The notes under the pieces are model-generated. The model did not search any database and was not told the origin of the DNA. It was given only the letters and a program-made list of their open reading frames with translations. 64,000 nucleotides of DNA. It comes from Aneurinibacillus soli (lineage in GTDB: Bacteria > Bacillota > Bacilli > Aneurinibacillales > Aneurinibacillaceae). The stretch is from contig NZ_AP017312.1 in the NCBI RefSeq assembly GCF_002355375.1, positions 1,877,001-1,941,000 on the forward strand, given 5' to 3'. Positions 18,327 through 27,354 of the stretch are shown here, one piece after another. A program made the position numbers and the translations under genes. The stretch's first letter is position 1, and each line of letters begins with the position of its first letter.

Positions 18327-19520
18327 ATGAAAAAGGAAAAGATCGTGATTACTGGTTACGGGATTAAAGCGCCTGGTGGGTATAATGTAGATCATTTTAC
18401 AGATTCGCTTATCACACAAGTAAGCGCCCTGGAACTGTTTGCAGGGCAAGGAACCGAAGGCAAAGATATTGCGTTTGGGGTTGTGTATGACAAGCTAGAG
18501 GAAATAAAAAAAGATAAAAAATATCGACGATACCCGAGAATTAGTCTCTTGGCGATGTCTGCGATGAAAGAAGCCATACAGATGGCAGGAAAGACAGACC
18601 TGAGTGGATATAGAACAGGGATTTTCATGGGAACTGCGTTAGGAGGAACCCTTGGATATGATGAAGTCATTACGATTGCCAATGAGAATAACTTTAAAGC
18701 AATTCCTGTAACGGGATGTGGGATCGTTCATTATCATAGTCTAGCTTCTTCGATGGCAGAGTTATTGGGGATAACCGGGGTGACAAGAACAGTCGCAACC
18801 GGGTGTTCAGCAGGGATCGATGCGATACAGGATGCGATGATGTATTTACATGCCGGTGAATTGGACACCTGCATCGTCGGAGGAGCGGATGCCCCCATTT
18901 CTAAATCGGTCATGTATGCTTTTGGGAAAATAAGGTGTTTATCACAAAATAAAGAGCTGCATGCCATGGGCGTTCCATTCTCAAAGAAGAGTGCAGGGTT
19001 TGTCATAGCGGAAGGTGCCAGTGTACTAGTTCTTGAAAAGGAATCTGCTGCGTTAAACAGAGGGGCCAAAATTTTAGCCGTAATTGACGAAGTGAGTACA
19101 ACGAATGATGCAACGGGAATATTTTTTTCAGATAGCGAAGGGAAGCATATACTGCATGACATGAAGCGTGTCACGAAAGATAGAAGACCTACGTATGTGA
19201 ATAGTCAGGCATTAGGGATGGTAGAGAATGATAGGATTGAAGCTACCAACCATATGCAATTATTTGGTACGGACATTCCGATTACTTCTATAAAAAGTAT
19301 AACGGGTCATATGTTTGGAGCCAGCGCAGGAGCGCAAATGATTGCTTCCCTGATTGGTATGGAACATAATTTTATTCCAGGCACGGTGAATGCCGTTCGA
19401 GATGATTATCCAGAATTACCGATCGTATTTGATACCACGCAGACTGAGGTTGATCGTGTTGTTGTGACTTCTCATGGATATGGGGGGAATAATGCCGCTA
19501 TCTGTATTTCTAAATACTAA
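18327..19520 (+). CDS. Beta-ketoacyl-ACP synthase-like protein with His-to-Gln change in the active site
   Basis: A 397-residue thiolase-fold protein of the KAS I/II type. The nucleophile Cys160 is in VATGCSAGIDAIQDA. The first catalytic His (the NAHGT motif of FabF) is replaced: the aligned segment is YVNSQALGMVENDRIEA, giving Gln294. Lys323 and the second His328 (SIKSITGHMFGASAGA) are present, as is the Gly-rich SHGYGGNNA end. It is shorter and more divergent than housekeeping FabF, so a role in a secondary lipid or polyketide, or a non-condensing role, is possible. AAAGGAGG precedes the ATG. A histidine kinase gene follows 32 bp later with no terminator between, so the two are probably one transcript. 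Confidence 0.85.
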   Translation: MKKEKIVITGYGIKAPGGYNVDHFTDSLITQVSALELFAGQGTEGKDIAFGVVYDKLEEIKKDKKYRRYPRISLLAMSAMKEAIQMAGKTDLSGYRTGIFMGTALGGTLGYDEVITIANENNFKAIPVTGCGIVHYHSLASSMAELLGITGVTRTVATGCSAGIDAIQDAMMYLHAGELDTCIVGGADAPISKSVMYAFGKIRCLSQNKELHAMGVPFSKKSAGFVIAEGASVLVLEKESAALNRGAKILAVIDEVSTTNDATGIFFSDSEGKHILHDMKRVTKDRRPTYVNSQALGMVENDRIEATNHMQLFGTDIPITSIKSITGHMFGASAGAQMIASLIGMEHNFIPGTVNAVRDDYPELPIVFDTTQTEVDRVVVTSHGYGGNNAAICISKY

Positions 19521-19552
19521 TTTTTGAAAATTTACATATAACGGAGAAGATG

Positions 19553-20737
19553 ATGATTACATTATATGAGTGCAAAGAATCGTTACTCCCTTTGATTATT
19601 AAGAAAATTCCGATCATGATACAAGCCCATCTTCAGGATATGATAAAAGAGATCGAAAACTTTCATGAAGTGATTGAAGATATTGAGGCGTATAGAATCT
19701 CCTTGTATTCGGTATGTACGACAGTGGTCGGAACGTTATTTAAGGAAAATGATGAATACGTAAAAGCCTTACAACAAATCGAACAAGCCGGTTATGAAAT
19801 AGGGGTTTATTTTGGAGAAGTGAGGCAGATAAGCAGAGAAACACTTATTCAAATTACACATAATATCCGGGTGAATTCTTTTGAGCATGTATGTTATGTA
19901 ATGAATCACCATCTATCCGACCCCAAGGAGCGTACCTTTCTGATCGCTAGATTTAATGAAATTCTAAATACGAGATTCACCAGTTGTATTAATGGATTTT
20001 TGTTTGCAAAAGACAAAGTAATCAATCATTTGCATAACCAGAAATTATCAATTATGGGACAGATGGCAGCGGGAATGGCTCATGAGATCAGAAATCCGCT
20101 TTGTAGTATTAAAGGGTTCCAGCAATTAATGAAGCAATTGCTACTTAATGAGACAGAAGATCGAAAAGATTTTTTGAATTATATTGATATTTGTATTGAT
20201 GAAATTAGTCAAGTAGAGAACCTGGTATCTGATTTTCTTATTTTAGCACGTAAAGGAGAGAGTCAAAAAAGTAAATGGGAAAAGGTAAACCTGAATCACG
20301 TTATTCAAAAAGTGCATGATCTATCTACATATTTTGCAGTAGAGAAGAACGTTACCATTCATCTATACATGCCCAAAGCTTCTGTTTTTGTTCAAGGTGT
20401 ATCTTCTCATATTGAGCAGATTGTACTTAACATCATAAAAAACGGTATCTCCGCACTAAAACCAGAAGGAATCTTGTTTATTACGCTAGATCATTCAATG
20501 GATAACAAAGAGGCGGTATTAACGTTTGTTGATAATGGAATCGGGATTCCGGAAAGTCAACTAAGCAAAATTTTTGACCCGTTCTTTACAACAAAAGAAG
20601 AAGGAACAGGGCTAGGTTTATGTATATGTAAGGGGCTAGTGGAAGAGATGAAAGGAAGTATTACAATACAATCGAAAGAAAAAGAAGGAACAACAGTTGA
20701 GATTCGCGTACCTTTAGTTACGGTGTGTAGCAAATAA
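19553..20737 (+). CDS. Soluble sensor histidine kinase (sporulation-kinase-like)
   Basis: About 394 residues. The H-box is GQMAAGMAHEIRNPLCSIKG (His177 from this start), N-box QIVLNIIKNGISAL, G1 DNGIGIP, F-box FDPFFTTKEEGTGLGLCICKG. This is the HisKA plus HATPase_c pair seen in KinA/KinB-type kinases. The 170-residue N-terminal input domain is all-helical, has no membrane segment and is not recognised. The start is either ATG at 19550 or 19553; the second gives better spacing from GGAG. No response regulator is adjacent, so it is an orphan kinase. It is translationally close to the ketosynthase gene upstream. Confidence 0.87.
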   Translation: MITLYECKESLLPLIIKKIPIMIQAHLQDMIKEIENFHEVIEDIEAYRISLYSVCTTVVGTLFKENDEYVKALQQIEQAGYEIGVYFGEVRQISRETLIQITHNIRVNSFEHVCYVMNHHLSDPKERTFLIARFNEILNTRFTSCINGFLFAKDKVINHLHNQKLSIMGQMAAGMAHEIRNPLCSIKGFQQLMKQLLLNETEDRKDFLNYIDICIDEISQVENLVSDFLILARKGESQKSKWEKVNLNHVIQKVHDLSTYFAVEKNVTIHLYMPKASVFVQGVSSHIEQIVLNIIKNGISALKPEGILFITLDHSMDNKEAVLTFVDNGIGIPESQLSKIFDPFFTTKEEGTGLGLCICKGLVEEMKGSITIQSKEKEGTTVEIRVPLVTVCSK

Positions 20738-20766
20738 AACCCGAAATATAGATTTCGGGTTTTTTC
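20738..20766 (+). terminator. Terminator after ketosynthase-kinase operon
   Basis: Stem AACCCGAAAT/ATTTCGGGTT and T run immediately after the kinase stop. Confidence 0.85.
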
Positions 20767-20910
20767 TTTATATTATGAAAAATAAGGTGGTAAGTAGGGA
20801 AAAGAGAAAAAAGAGCCGATTATAAGAAAAGTATAGCAACATCACTTTGTTTCGGGGATACTACTAGAAGCTACTTACAATCAATTCGCAGGAAATAAGG
20901 TGAATGATAC

Positions 20911-23598
20911 ATGAAAAAAATCCTTCATATATACAAAACAGACTGGCGCAACATTTTTCGTGTGCCGATCGCCCTTCTTCTCATCATCGGCTTGATGGTA
21001 CTCCCGTCGCTGTACGCCTGGTTCAACTTAAAAGCTTCCTGGGACCCGTATGGCGATACATCCGGGATCAAGATCGCGGTAACAAATGAAGATACGGGTA
21101 CGGTAATACATAAAGGAAACATCCATAAAAGCATAAATGTTGGTCGCGAAATCGTAGAAAGTCTTAAGAAAAATCATAAACTCGGCTGGACGTTTGTCAC
21201 ACGGGACGAAGCAGAGCGGGGAGTTACGCACGGGGACTACTACGCAAGCCTGCTGATTCCGAAAGACTTCTCTGCCAAAATCGCGACCATCCTCGAAGAA
21301 AAGCAGCAGAAACCGGAGATCGAGTACAGCGTTAATGAAAAAATTAATGCGATCGCACCAAAAATTACAACGACTGGCGCATCAAGCGTTGTGGCGCAAG
21401 TAAGCGAGAACTTCGTCAAAACGACAGGCGAAGCGGTCTTGACATTATTTAATGAAGCAGGAATTAAGCTGGAGAAGGAATTGCCGACGATTCGTCATAT
21501 TGAAAGCCGAATTTTCGAGCTGGAACGGAGTCTCCCAGAGATAGAGGAAGCTGGAAACAAAGCGCTGGAGTTGGAGAAAAAGCTGCCAGAAATCCGGGAG
21601 AAAAGTCAAAAAGTCGTCGAGCTAGACAAGAAAATTCCAGAAATCCATCAGGCAGCAAACCACATTCTCGTTCTGGAACAGAAGCTTCCAAAAATTAAGG
21701 AAGTCGGTCAGGAGATTGTGCTCATCCAGCAAAAGTTGCCTGACATTCAACGGGCGGCTGACCGAATTACCGAGATCGATCACAATTTTGGCCGGGTAGA
21801 AGAGGGGCTCAATACGGCCATTGAAGATGCAGGAAAGGCGGCTGCTGTTATTAGCAGCGCACAGCAGGCGTTGCCAAAGCTTGCTCAGATCGCACACAAT
21901 GGGGGAGAGTTTGCGAACGGGCTTCATAATTTTCTCCAACAAAATAAGGGTGCGCTCGAGACCGCAGCTCCTGTTATAAAGCAAAATCTTATATTGTTAC
22001 AGCAAACAGCTGATGCAGTGACGCAGTTAACGGATGTACTGCAGTCGGCAAATATTGATCCGAAGCCAACGCTTGCCGCGCTGTCTTTTTTGCAGGAGCG
22101 TCTGCAAAATGGAGCGGCTATTATCGATAGGACGATTGAGCTGGTGGCGACGTTGAATAAATATGTGCCGAATGCGGCACTTGAACAAATGATGGATCAG
22201 CTCACCAAGGTGAAAAGTAATTTTGAGCAGCAGAGTCGTACGCTACGTGCTATTCAGACCGCGATTGAGCAAGGAGAGCAGCCAGCTAAGCAGCTAGTCG
22301 ATAATTTGAACACGCTCGCAAAAGACGCAAGTGATACATTAGGTAAGATTTTATCCCGTTATGATTCTGAGATTGTCCCGGCTGTTACGAAAGCGTTAGA
22401 TCGGTTGACGTCTACGGCGCAGAACGCATCCGATGTACTACAAGCAGCGCAGGAGCGTCTACCCGATATAAAAACGATTCTCGATGATGCGGCAGCGGGT
22501 GTAGCATTCGGCCAGCAGGAGCTAGTACGCCTGCAGAAGAATCTGCCGGAGATTCGGCAGAATGTTCATGAAGTGGCCCAGAACATTCAGGCCAAAATGG
22601 GGCATCTGACCGAGGGCGTCAATGAAGCAGCCCGTTTTGTGCAGAATGATCTGCCGCGCTTAGAGCCAAAAATTCATCAAGCCGCCGACTTCGTCCGAAA
22701 TGACTTGCCACATGTGGAGCAGGATGTGCATAAAGTAGCGAATCTTATCCAGACGAAGTTGCCGGAAGTGGAAGCGGCTGTGCATAAGGTGGCTAATCTC
22801 GTTCGAAATGATTTGCCAGAGCTCGAAAGTTCGGTGAAGAGCGCAGCGGATAAAATTCGCGAGTTCAAACAGTCACAAAACGTTGGGGACATTATAGCGT
22901 TGCTTAAAAACGATATTCACCAGGAAAGTGATTTCCTATCTAAACCTGTATTGTTGAAGGAACATAAGAAGTTCCCGATTCCGAATTATGGATCGGCAAT
23001 GACACCCTTCTATACGGTGCTTTCATTATGGGTGGGTGCGATTCTTTTGGTATCATTGCTGCGCTTAGATGTGGAAGATCCAGAGGGACTTTATAAAAGC
23101 CGGGATATTTATTTTGGCAGGCTGCTGACATTTTTGACGATTGGCGTATTTCAGGCGCTTATTGTATCGATTGGCGATATGCTTGTGTTGGGGGCGTATG
23201 TAGCGAACCCGATTTCCTTTGTGCTATTTGGGGTGTTCAGTAGTGTAGTGTTTATGACGATTGTCTACACGTTCGTATCCGTGTTTGGCAACATTGGAAA
23301 AGCACTTGCGATTGTTATGCTCGTACTTCAGTTATCCGGTTCAGGTGGGACGTTTCCGATTGAAGTGACACCACCGTTTTTTCAGGCGATTCATCCGTTG
23401 TTGCCGTTTACGTATGCAATTAGTCTGCTGAGGGAAGCGGTCGGGGGGATCGTATACGATATCGTATGGAAAGATATCGGTTGTATGCTGCTCTTCTTGG
23501 CAGGAGCGTTCTTACTTGGCCTTGTATTGAAAGAACCGCTGAGCAAGTCGACGCAGCGAGTAGCGGAGAGAACGAAAGAAAGCAAAATCATTCATTAG
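20911..23598 (+). CDS. YhgE/Pip-domain membrane protein
   Basis: An 895-residue protein of the YhgE/phage infection protein family. Residues about 13-35 form a membrane helix; the domain that follows has the family segment SWDPYGDTSGIKIAVTNEDTG. A 550-residue extracytoplasmic helical stalk lies in the middle, with repeating LPEI-x(n)-A units (for example LPEIEEAGNKALELEKK). The last 250 residues contain about five to six membrane helices, resembling ABC-2 type permeases (FYTVLSLWVGAILLVSLL, GGTFPIEVTPPFFQAIHP). Homologues serve as phage receptors (Lactococcus Pip) or as EsaA-like T7SS parts; which applies here cannot be told. No ESX genes are in the window. Confidence 0.9.
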   Translation: MKKILHIYKTDWRNIFRVPIALLLIIGLMVLPSLYAWFNLKASWDPYGDTSGIKIAVTNEDTGTVIHKGNIHKSINVGREIVESLKKNHKLGWTFVTRDEAERGVTHGDYYASLLIPKDFSAKIATILEEKQQKPEIEYSVNEKINAIAPKITTTGASSVVAQVSENFVKTTGEAVLTLFNEAGIKLEKELPTIRHIESRIFELERSLPEIEEAGNKALELEKKLPEIREKSQKVVELDKKIPEIHQAANHILVLEQKLPKIKEVGQEIVLIQQKLPDIQRAADRITEIDHNFGRVEEGLNTAIEDAGKAAAVISSAQQALPKLAQIAHNGGEFANGLHNFLQQNKGALETAAPVIKQNLILLQQTADAVTQLTDVLQSANIDPKPTLAALSFLQERLQNGAAIIDRTIELVATLNKYVPNAALEQMMDQLTKVKSNFEQQSRTLRAIQTAIEQGEQPAKQLVDNLNTLAKDASDTLGKILSRYDSEIVPAVTKALDRLTSTAQNASDVLQAAQERLPDIKTILDDAAAGVAFGQQELVRLQKNLPEIRQNVHEVAQNIQAKMGHLTEGVNEAARFVQNDLPRLEPKIHQAADFVRNDLPHVEQDVHKVANLIQTKLPEVEAAVHKVANLVRNDLPELESSVKSAADKIREFKQSQNVGDIIALLKNDIHQESDFLSKPVLLKEHKKFPIPNYGSAMTPFYTVLSLWVGAILLVSLLRLDVEDPEGLYKSRDIYFGRLLTFLTIGVFQALIVSIGDMLVLGAYVANPISFVLFGVFSSVVFMTIVYTFVSVFGNIGKALAIVMLVLQLSGSGGTFPIEVTPPFFQAIHPLLPFTYAISLLREAVGGIVYDIVWKDIGCMLLFLAGAFLLGLVLKEPLSKSTQRVAERTKESKIIH

Positions 23599-23613
23599 AT
23601 CGATTAGAGATAC

Positions 23614-23656
23614 AACAAGAGCCGGAAACCCCTGACAAGGTTTTCCGGCTCTTGTT
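23614..23656. terminator. Terminator between YhgE and cyclopropane synthase genes
   Basis: Long stem of about 17 bp (CAAGAGCCGG with CCGGCTCTTG at its core) between convergent genes. Confidence 0.85.
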
Positions 23657-23677
23657 TGTGCAGCAGACATTGTATGG

Positions 23678-24847
23678 CTAGCTATTGGTTGTATACAGAT
23701 GGCTACGTGTAAGCGGCAGGTTGTTGTTAGCCCCTTTGGAGAACAGAACTTGATGAAGGCCGAGATCGCCCAGGCGGAAGAAGGCAGCACTAGAACGCAA
23801 GTACAGGCGCCACATGCGGATGAACCGTTCATCATACATGGTTCGAATTTTATCTTCGTGCGCATCGAACCGCTTTGCCCACTCATCGAGCGTCATCGCG
23901 TAATGAATGCGCAAGTTTTCGATATCAAGTGCGTGGAAATCATATTCCGGTAACAGTTGAATAATTTCGCGGAAGGAAGGAATGTAGCCCCCCGGGAAGA
24001 TGTGCTTTGCAATCCACGGATCAGTCGGATCTTCCTTCTGGTGTGTAATTGTGTGCAGCAGCATTAATCCTCCGTTTTTCAGAACATTTTGAACTGTTTT
24101 CATAAAGGTCGGATACTGACTCTGACCGACGTGCTCAAACATGCCAACACTCGCAATTTTGTCAAACGTACGCTTCGTTTGTGCTAGTTCCTGATAGCTC
24201 ATCAGCTCGACGTCTACCTGTCCAGTCAGACCGAGTTCCGCAATGCGTTCCTTTGTTTTCTTGAATTGTTCTTCACTGAGCGTAATGCCGAGCGCCTTGA
24301 CCTCGTACTGCTGGGCGGCCCGGATGATGAGCCAGCCCCAGCCGCTTCCGATATCGAGCAGTGTTTCGCCTTCTTTTAGCTGGAGCTTTCGTAAAATATG
24401 ATCAATTTTTTGCAGTTGTGCCTGCTCAAGGGTGTCTTCTGGCGTGTGAAAGTACGCACACGAATAGCTGATCGTTTGATCCAGCCAGAGGGAATAAAAG
24501 TCATTGCCGACATCATAGTGGTGCTGCACGTTTTCCTGCTGTTTACGCAGGCTGATCCTCGGCAAGAGGGAGAGTACGTCCGACCAGATCATGCTATGAT
24601 TCGAAGTGGCCGCCCGAATTACTTCTTCAAGGTTACCTTCGATATCAATTTCACTGTTCATATACGCTTCTCCAAAAGCAAGAGAAGGTTGCTTTATAAA
24701 AGAAGTAAATGGGGGTTCTTTCTGAAAGGTAATTGTAAAACGAGGTGCTCCTTCTCCGTACTGTTCTATGCTACCGTCCCAAAAATGTACATGGAAGGGA
24801 ACTGAATTGATTTTAGCAAAAAATTGTTGAAACAAATACTTTTGCAT
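23678..24847 (-). CDS. cfa: Cyclopropane-fatty-acyl-phospholipid synthase family methyltransferase
   Basis: A 389-residue SAM-dependent enzyme that adds a methylene bridge to unsaturated acyl chains of membrane phospholipids. The SAM site is LLDIGSGWGWLIIRAAQ; family motifs QQENVQHHYDVGNDFYSLWLD, YSCAYFHTPEDTLEQAQ and FPGGYIPSF are present. Length matches the family. AAAGGATG precedes the ATG. It is a single gene converging on YhgE. Confidence 0.93.
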   Translation of the reverse strand: MQKYLFQQFFAKINSVPFHVHFWDGSIEQYGEGAPRFTITFQKEPPFTSFIKQPSLAFGEAYMNSEIDIEGNLEEVIRAATSNHSMIWSDVLSLLPRISLRKQQENVQHHYDVGNDFYSLWLDQTISYSCAYFHTPEDTLEQAQLQKIDHILRKLQLKEGETLLDIGSGWGWLIIRAAQQYEVKALGITLSEEQFKKTKERIAELGLTGQVDVELMSYQELAQTKRTFDKIASVGMFEHVGQSQYPTFMKTVQNVLKNGGLMLLHTITHQKEDPTDPWIAKHIFPGGYIPSFREIIQLLPEYDFHALDIENLRIHYAMTLDEWAKRFDAHEDKIRTMYDERFIRMWRLYLRSSAAFFRLGDLGLHQVLFSKGANNNLPLTRSHLYTTNS

Positions 24848-24975
24848 CTTTTATCATCCTTTCTCATGACCTGTAAAGGATTATAAAGTGGTTATACGAT
24901 ATAGTATTTACTTACTACCCTGATTTGAACGTTTTTTACACATTTTTCTTAATGGTCGCATCTAGATTTTTATAG

Positions 24976-25016
24976 AAAAAGGAGCTGTCCCATTGAAGTG
25001 TGGGACAGCTCCTTTT
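24976..25016. terminator. Terminator of the hemolysin III-family gene
   Basis: Stem of about 16 bp (AAAAAGGAGCTGTCCCA/TGGGACAGCTCCTTTT) with A/T runs both sides. Confidence 0.85.
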
Positions 25017-25021
25017 GTATC

Positions 25022-25669
25022 TTACACAATCGGCAATACATACCAGAAAACAGAGAAGAAATGAAGCATCGATCCACCAAGTACGAACAGATGCCAGACT
25101 GCATGATGGAACGGAAAGCCACGCCATACATAGAACACGCATCCAACGGTATACAGTACGCCACCCCAGACGAGCAGAGAAAGTCCACCGCCTGCAAGCG
25201 TGGACGCCAGCGGTCCCCATGCGAGAACAATGAGCCAGCCCATCAGAATGTACAGTAATGTCGACAGGAACAAAAATTTCTTCACGAAAAACATTTTGAA
25301 TACAATCCCGCATATCGCCATTCCCCATACAATGGCAAACAGCGTCCAACCGAGTGTACCTTTGACAATGATGAATAAAAACGGCGTGTAAGAGCCTGCG
25401 ATAAACAAGTAGATAGAGGAATGGTCAAATACTTCAAGTATGTCTTTGACTTTACCTTCTGGAAAACTGTGCAACAAGGTAGATGATAAATACAGCACCA
25501 GCATGGTAATCCCGTAGATCGTAAAGCTGATAACATGCCAGATGGTTCCTTCAGTTATGGAGTAGCGGATCAGAAACACAAGTGCAACGATGCTTAACAA
25601 AACCCCAATGCCATGCGTAATTGCATTGGCGATCTCTTCTTTTTTTGTATACGTGTGAGTGGTAGCCAT
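25022..25669 (-). CDS. Hemolysin III / YqfA (PAQR-type) membrane protein
   Basis: A 215-residue protein with seven membrane segments. The family pattern EEIANAITHGIGVLLSIVALV near the start, FDHSSIYLFIAGSYTPF in the middle and FHHAVWHLFVLGGSMLHFF at the end supply the conserved His/Asp residues of the PAQR/HlyIII group. The hemolysin name is historical; the physiological role is unclear. AAAGGA lies before the ATG. Confidence 0.93.
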   Translation of the reverse strand: MATTHTYTKKEEIANAITHGIGVLLSIVALVFLIRYSITEGTIWHVISFTIYGITMLVLYLSSTLLHSFPEGKVKDILEVFDHSSIYLFIAGSYTPFLFIIVKGTLGWTLFAIVWGMAICGIVFKMFFVKKFLFLSTLLYILMGWLIVLAWGPLASTLAGGGLSLLVWGGVLYTVGCVFYVWRGFPFHHAVWHLFVLGGSMLHFFSVFWYVLPIV

Positions 25670-25790
25670 ATCAGTTCCTTTTCATCATGAATTTTACGAT
25701 CTGTCTTTTTATTATACACCTCTGATAACAAGCTGACGTGCATTATTTCATCGGAGATGCAGACCTATCTGATTTACTCATCCTGAATTA

Positions 25791-25831
25791 TAAAGAAAAA
25801 GAAGCAGGGACAGGGTGGCTGTCCTTGCTTC
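25791..25831 (-). terminator. Minus-strand terminator-like hairpin with no assigned gene
   Basis: Stem of 13 bp (GAAGCAGGGACAG/CTGTCCTTGCTTC, one G-T pair) whose T tail lies on the minus strand. No convincing gene lies upstream on that strand. Confidence 0.6.
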
Positions 25832-26150
25832 AAAGTTAGGAGATGAATAGTAAAAGTAGTGGTAGTTTAAAGTACACACCATATATACAAGCAAAATAGA
25901 TGCCAATGTTATAAAACCCGAAAAAAGCGCTATTGCTCGGGAATTTGTACAGAAAACAGGGAATAAAACACGAGAAACTTGGTGAACAAAGATTCTATTT
26001 TGCATTATTTTGATGCAAAATAGAATGAAAAAGCCCCCCTGATTAATCAGGAGGGCAAGAGGGGGAGTAGTACTGTCGTTCACTTATATATACGTGTCGA
26101 TGCACAAACAGGTTTCAAAATTTTTTGTTTCTCCCCCCACACTCTGAAAG
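25832..26150. other. Non-coding intergenic region with three stacked hairpins
   Basis: No convincing gene is seen in the 540 bp between 25670 and 26212. Besides the hairpin at 25791-25831 it holds a perfect 14-bp inverted repeat (25992-26005 with 26013-26026) and next to it a second hairpin (26033-26056, CCCTGATTAATCAGG core) whose T tail is on the minus strand. A minus-strand reading frame of 101 codons spans all hairpins but lacks a ribosome site, so I do not call it. The arrangement suggests a small RNA or a small-toxin locus read from the minus strand. Confidence 0.5.
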
Positions 26151-26212
26151 TTTGTTGCGAAAAATATAATGTTCGCGCGGTAATACTTACATTAGGAGGA
26201 ATAAAAAACAAT

Positions 26213-26872
26213 ATGAAAAAGTCAATTGTAAGCACAATAGTAGCAGCTTCACTCGTAATCGGCGGAACATCTGTATTCGCAGATGAAGTAGCACAAACAT
26301 CAACAACGCCAGTTCCGACAATGGAAACAACAGAGGAGCTTAAGGGACTATATAATGCGCTTCAGCATGTACATAATCCGTCTGCTCGCGAAGCGATTTT
26401 ACGAAATATTGCAAAATATGAGGCGGCATTAAAAACACCGGCTACACCAGTTACACCGCCAGCTACAACGACAGGCGACACGGTAACGGTACAACCAGTT
26501 ACACCGGCAGCTCCGCAAATCAACATCACCATTAAAATTAATGGAAATGTAATCGTATTCGACCAGGAGCCGATGGTTGTGGATGGCCGTACATTCGTAC
26601 CACTTCGGGCGATTTTTGAACAGCTTGGTGTAAATACACAGTGGGATGAGAAAGCCAAAACGGTAAAAGCGTCAAAAGGCAAAAAGAAAATGTCTCTGAA
26701 AATCGGTTCTCATCAGGCAATGGTGGACGGCAAAACTGTTAAACTGGACCAGCAGGCGCGTATCGTAAATGGTCGCACGCTTGTGCCGCTCCGTTTTGTT
26801 AGTGAATCAATTGGCGCACAGGTGAACTGGGATGGGAAGACAGGTACAGTCGATATTAAAGCACAAAAATAA
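26213..26872 (+). CDS. Secreted copper-amine-oxidase N-terminal-like domain protein
   Basis: A 219-residue exported protein. Residues 1-23 are a signal peptide ending in SVFADE. After a Thr/Pro-rich linker (residues about 75-105) come two related copper-amine-oxidase N-domain units: VVDGRTFVPLRAIFEQLG and IVNGRTLVPLRFVSESIG, each followed by a W-x-x-x-x-x-TV strand. The family is common as a cell-surface module in Bacillales and lacks oxidase residues, so enzyme activity is not implied. AGGAGG is upstream. The gene stands alone. Confidence 0.9.
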   Translation: MKKSIVSTIVAASLVIGGTSVFADEVAQTSTTPVPTMETTEELKGLYNALQHVHNPSAREAILRNIAKYEAALKTPATPVTPPATTTGDTVTVQPVTPAAPQINITIKINGNVIVFDQEPMVVDGRTFVPLRAIFEQLGVNTQWDEKAKTVKASKGKKKMSLKIGSHQAMVDGKTVKLDQQARIVNGRTLVPLRFVSESIGAQVNWDGKTGTVDIKAQK

Positions 26873-27013
26873 TTTTATAGAATTCAGGATTGTAGGCAAA
26901 AAGACCTCTTGTTTCAAGTCTATCCTTCCTTCTTTTTATGACACCGCTCACTTATCATGTGACTGATGATCACGGTATAGTAAACGTGTCATTTAAAGAG
27001 CGGGAGGAAAAGA

Positions 27014-27178
27014 ATGAGAACGTTGCAGAAAATTATTTATCGGATTGATGAAGAACTACTGCAGCTTAACGTTGATGACCAGGGGCACAATCAGGAAAGA
27101 CAGGCGCTTGAAGAAGCACGAAGGCGGTATCTGGACATGATTGACCTAATCGTGAAGGATAAAGAAAATAAGCAATAA
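27014..27178 (+). CDS. Small charged helical protein (54 residues)
   Basis: Frame MRTLQKIIYRIDEELLQLN... ending in DKENKQ. It is highly charged and helical, with no membrane segment. GGGAGG is placed seven bases before the ATG and a strong terminator follows, supporting a real gene. Function unknown. Confidence 0.65.
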   Translation: MRTLQKIIYRIDEELLQLNVDDQGHNQERQALEEARRRYLDMIDLIVKDKENKQ

Positions 27179-27191
27179 ACCAGCATCCCCC

Positions 27192-27231
27192 AAAAAGGCC
27201 GCTTCATCGACGATGAGAAGCGGCCTTTTTT
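27192..27231 (+). terminator. Terminator of the 54-residue protein gene
   Basis: Perfect 14-bp stem AAAAAGGCCGCTTC/GAAGCGGCCTTTTT. Confidence 0.88.
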
Positions 27232-27354
27232 AATGAATAAAATTATTTTTTTTGTTATAAATGTTTGAAACGGGCAATGATGGGGAAAGGAAGATTGTAT
27301 TATATATAAAAGGATGATACATGTGAATACAGAGAGCGTTGGAGTTGATCAAGT

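Noticed and set aside
25778-26083. 101-codon minus-strand frame beginning MNDSTTPPLALLINQGG
   Set aside because: It runs through three strong hairpins, two of them terminators on its own strand, lacks a ribosome site and resembles no family.
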